In this document: in pieces, positions 63,800 to 64,000 of the stretch
Layout: each line of letters begins with the position of its first letter
Numbering within the stretch: the first letter of the stretch is position 1
Assembly (NCBI GenBank): GCA_963833195.1
Contig: CAWHXF010000027.1
Span: forward strand, 4,402,001 to 4,466,000
Reading direction: 5' to 3'
DNA: 64,000 nucleotides
DNA from: Granulosicoccus sp963833195
GTDB taxonomy: Bacteria; Pseudomonadota; Gammaproteobacteria; Granulosicoccales; Granulosicoccaceae
The notes under the pieces: generated by a model
What the model saw: only the letters and a program-made list of their open reading frames with translations
Told to the model about the DNA's origin: nothing
Database searches by the model: none
Program-made: the position numbers and the translations under genes

Positions 63800-64000
63800 A
63801 TGGGCACGACGACGCGCCCGCGCTGGACGCGGTTGCAGCGGCGCCTGCACTGGCTCGTGGCCGCGGGGGTGGCGCTGCAGTTCCTGCTGCAGGGTCCCAT
63901 GCGCCGCACCGCGCGGGCGCTGGATGCGGATCAGCCGATCGACCTGACGGGCTTCCTGGTCTCCACCGTGCATACCTGGACGGGGGTGAGCATCGGGTTG
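63800..64000 (+). CDS. Cytochrome b561-like protein, N-terminal part (runs off the right edge)
   Basis: Only the first 67 residues are in the window. RLQRRLHWLVAAGVALQFLLQG with an early His in the first helix, then LVSTVHTWTGVSIGL with a second His, fits the b-type cytochrome b561 family, whose heme is held by histidines on helices and which passes electrons from quinol. The open end prevents assignment of family. ATG 63800. Confidence 0.65.
   Translation, partial: MGTTTRPRWTRLQRRLHWLVAAGVALQFLLQGPMRRTARALDADQPIDLTGFLVSTVHTWTGVSIGL

Overview
The window comes from a very GC-rich Gram-negative bacterium, most likely a gammaproteobacterium. The ammonium block runs amtB-glnK on one strand with ubiK-comM divergent from it, which is the arrangement known from many Gammaproteobacteria, and the SOS genes imuA, imuB and dnaE2 are present. 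The sequence alone does not give a genus.

Region by region. 1-16.35 kb looks like chromosomal backbone: an aldo/keto reductase end, amtB/glnK with a sigma-54 promoter and an NtrC-like site, ubiK, comM, an O-antigen ligase with a long hydrophilic tail, a class V aminotransferase, the translesion-synthesis genes (dnaE2 divergent from imuA-imuB around a LexA-like site, all three frameshifted), a DUF4143 ATPase, an ECF-like sigma factor and a ClpP-like protease. 16.35-28.6 kb is a decaying mosaic: 3' ends of AraC, GlcD-type and quinone-oxidoreductase genes, an XRE-cupin regulator with an intact GcvT-type FAD oxidoreductase and the collapsed remains of a second, a broken FN3/FG-GAP exoprotein, an IS66 element that cuts a toxin-antitoxin pair, MsrQ-like and EF-hand genes, and a truncated Old Yellow Enzyme. 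28.6-36.6 kb holds an FAD amine-oxidase-type gene and a compact LacI-controlled ABC sugar-uptake operon with a GH32/68-like glycosidase. 36.9-38.9 kb has an RsbQ-like hydrolase overlapping a PAS histidine kinase. 39-42 kb holds four consecutive exported proteins, three of them with lipoboxes. 42.2-44.5 kb has a MOSC protein and a ClsC-like phospholipase D. 44.9-48.1 kb is a second mobile patch: a group II intron, a 12-bp tandem repeat, Fic and IS91 remnants and a truncated VapBC. 48.2-64 kb returns to mostly intact genes: Lrp regulator and EamA exporter, DUF4344 peptidase, GlxA regulator and MFS, phosphoesterase-NUDIX-lipoprotein, CAP-domain lipoproteins, AEC/PqiA/UMF1 membrane proteins, and an FtsX/LolD-type ABC exporter.

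The strongest functional units are the Ntr-controlled ammonium uptake pair, the LacI-ABC-glycosidase operon, and the RsbQ/PAS-kinase pair, which resembles a small-molecule sensing module. Apparent frameshifts are frequent, and two of them (imuA, FG-GAP gene) lie in C or G runs. Two conserved tryptophan positions are read as TAG. Some of the damage may therefore be sequencing or assembly error rather than real decay; I mark these genes as pseudogenes with that caveat. Function assignments come from motif and family recognition by eye; no search was run.
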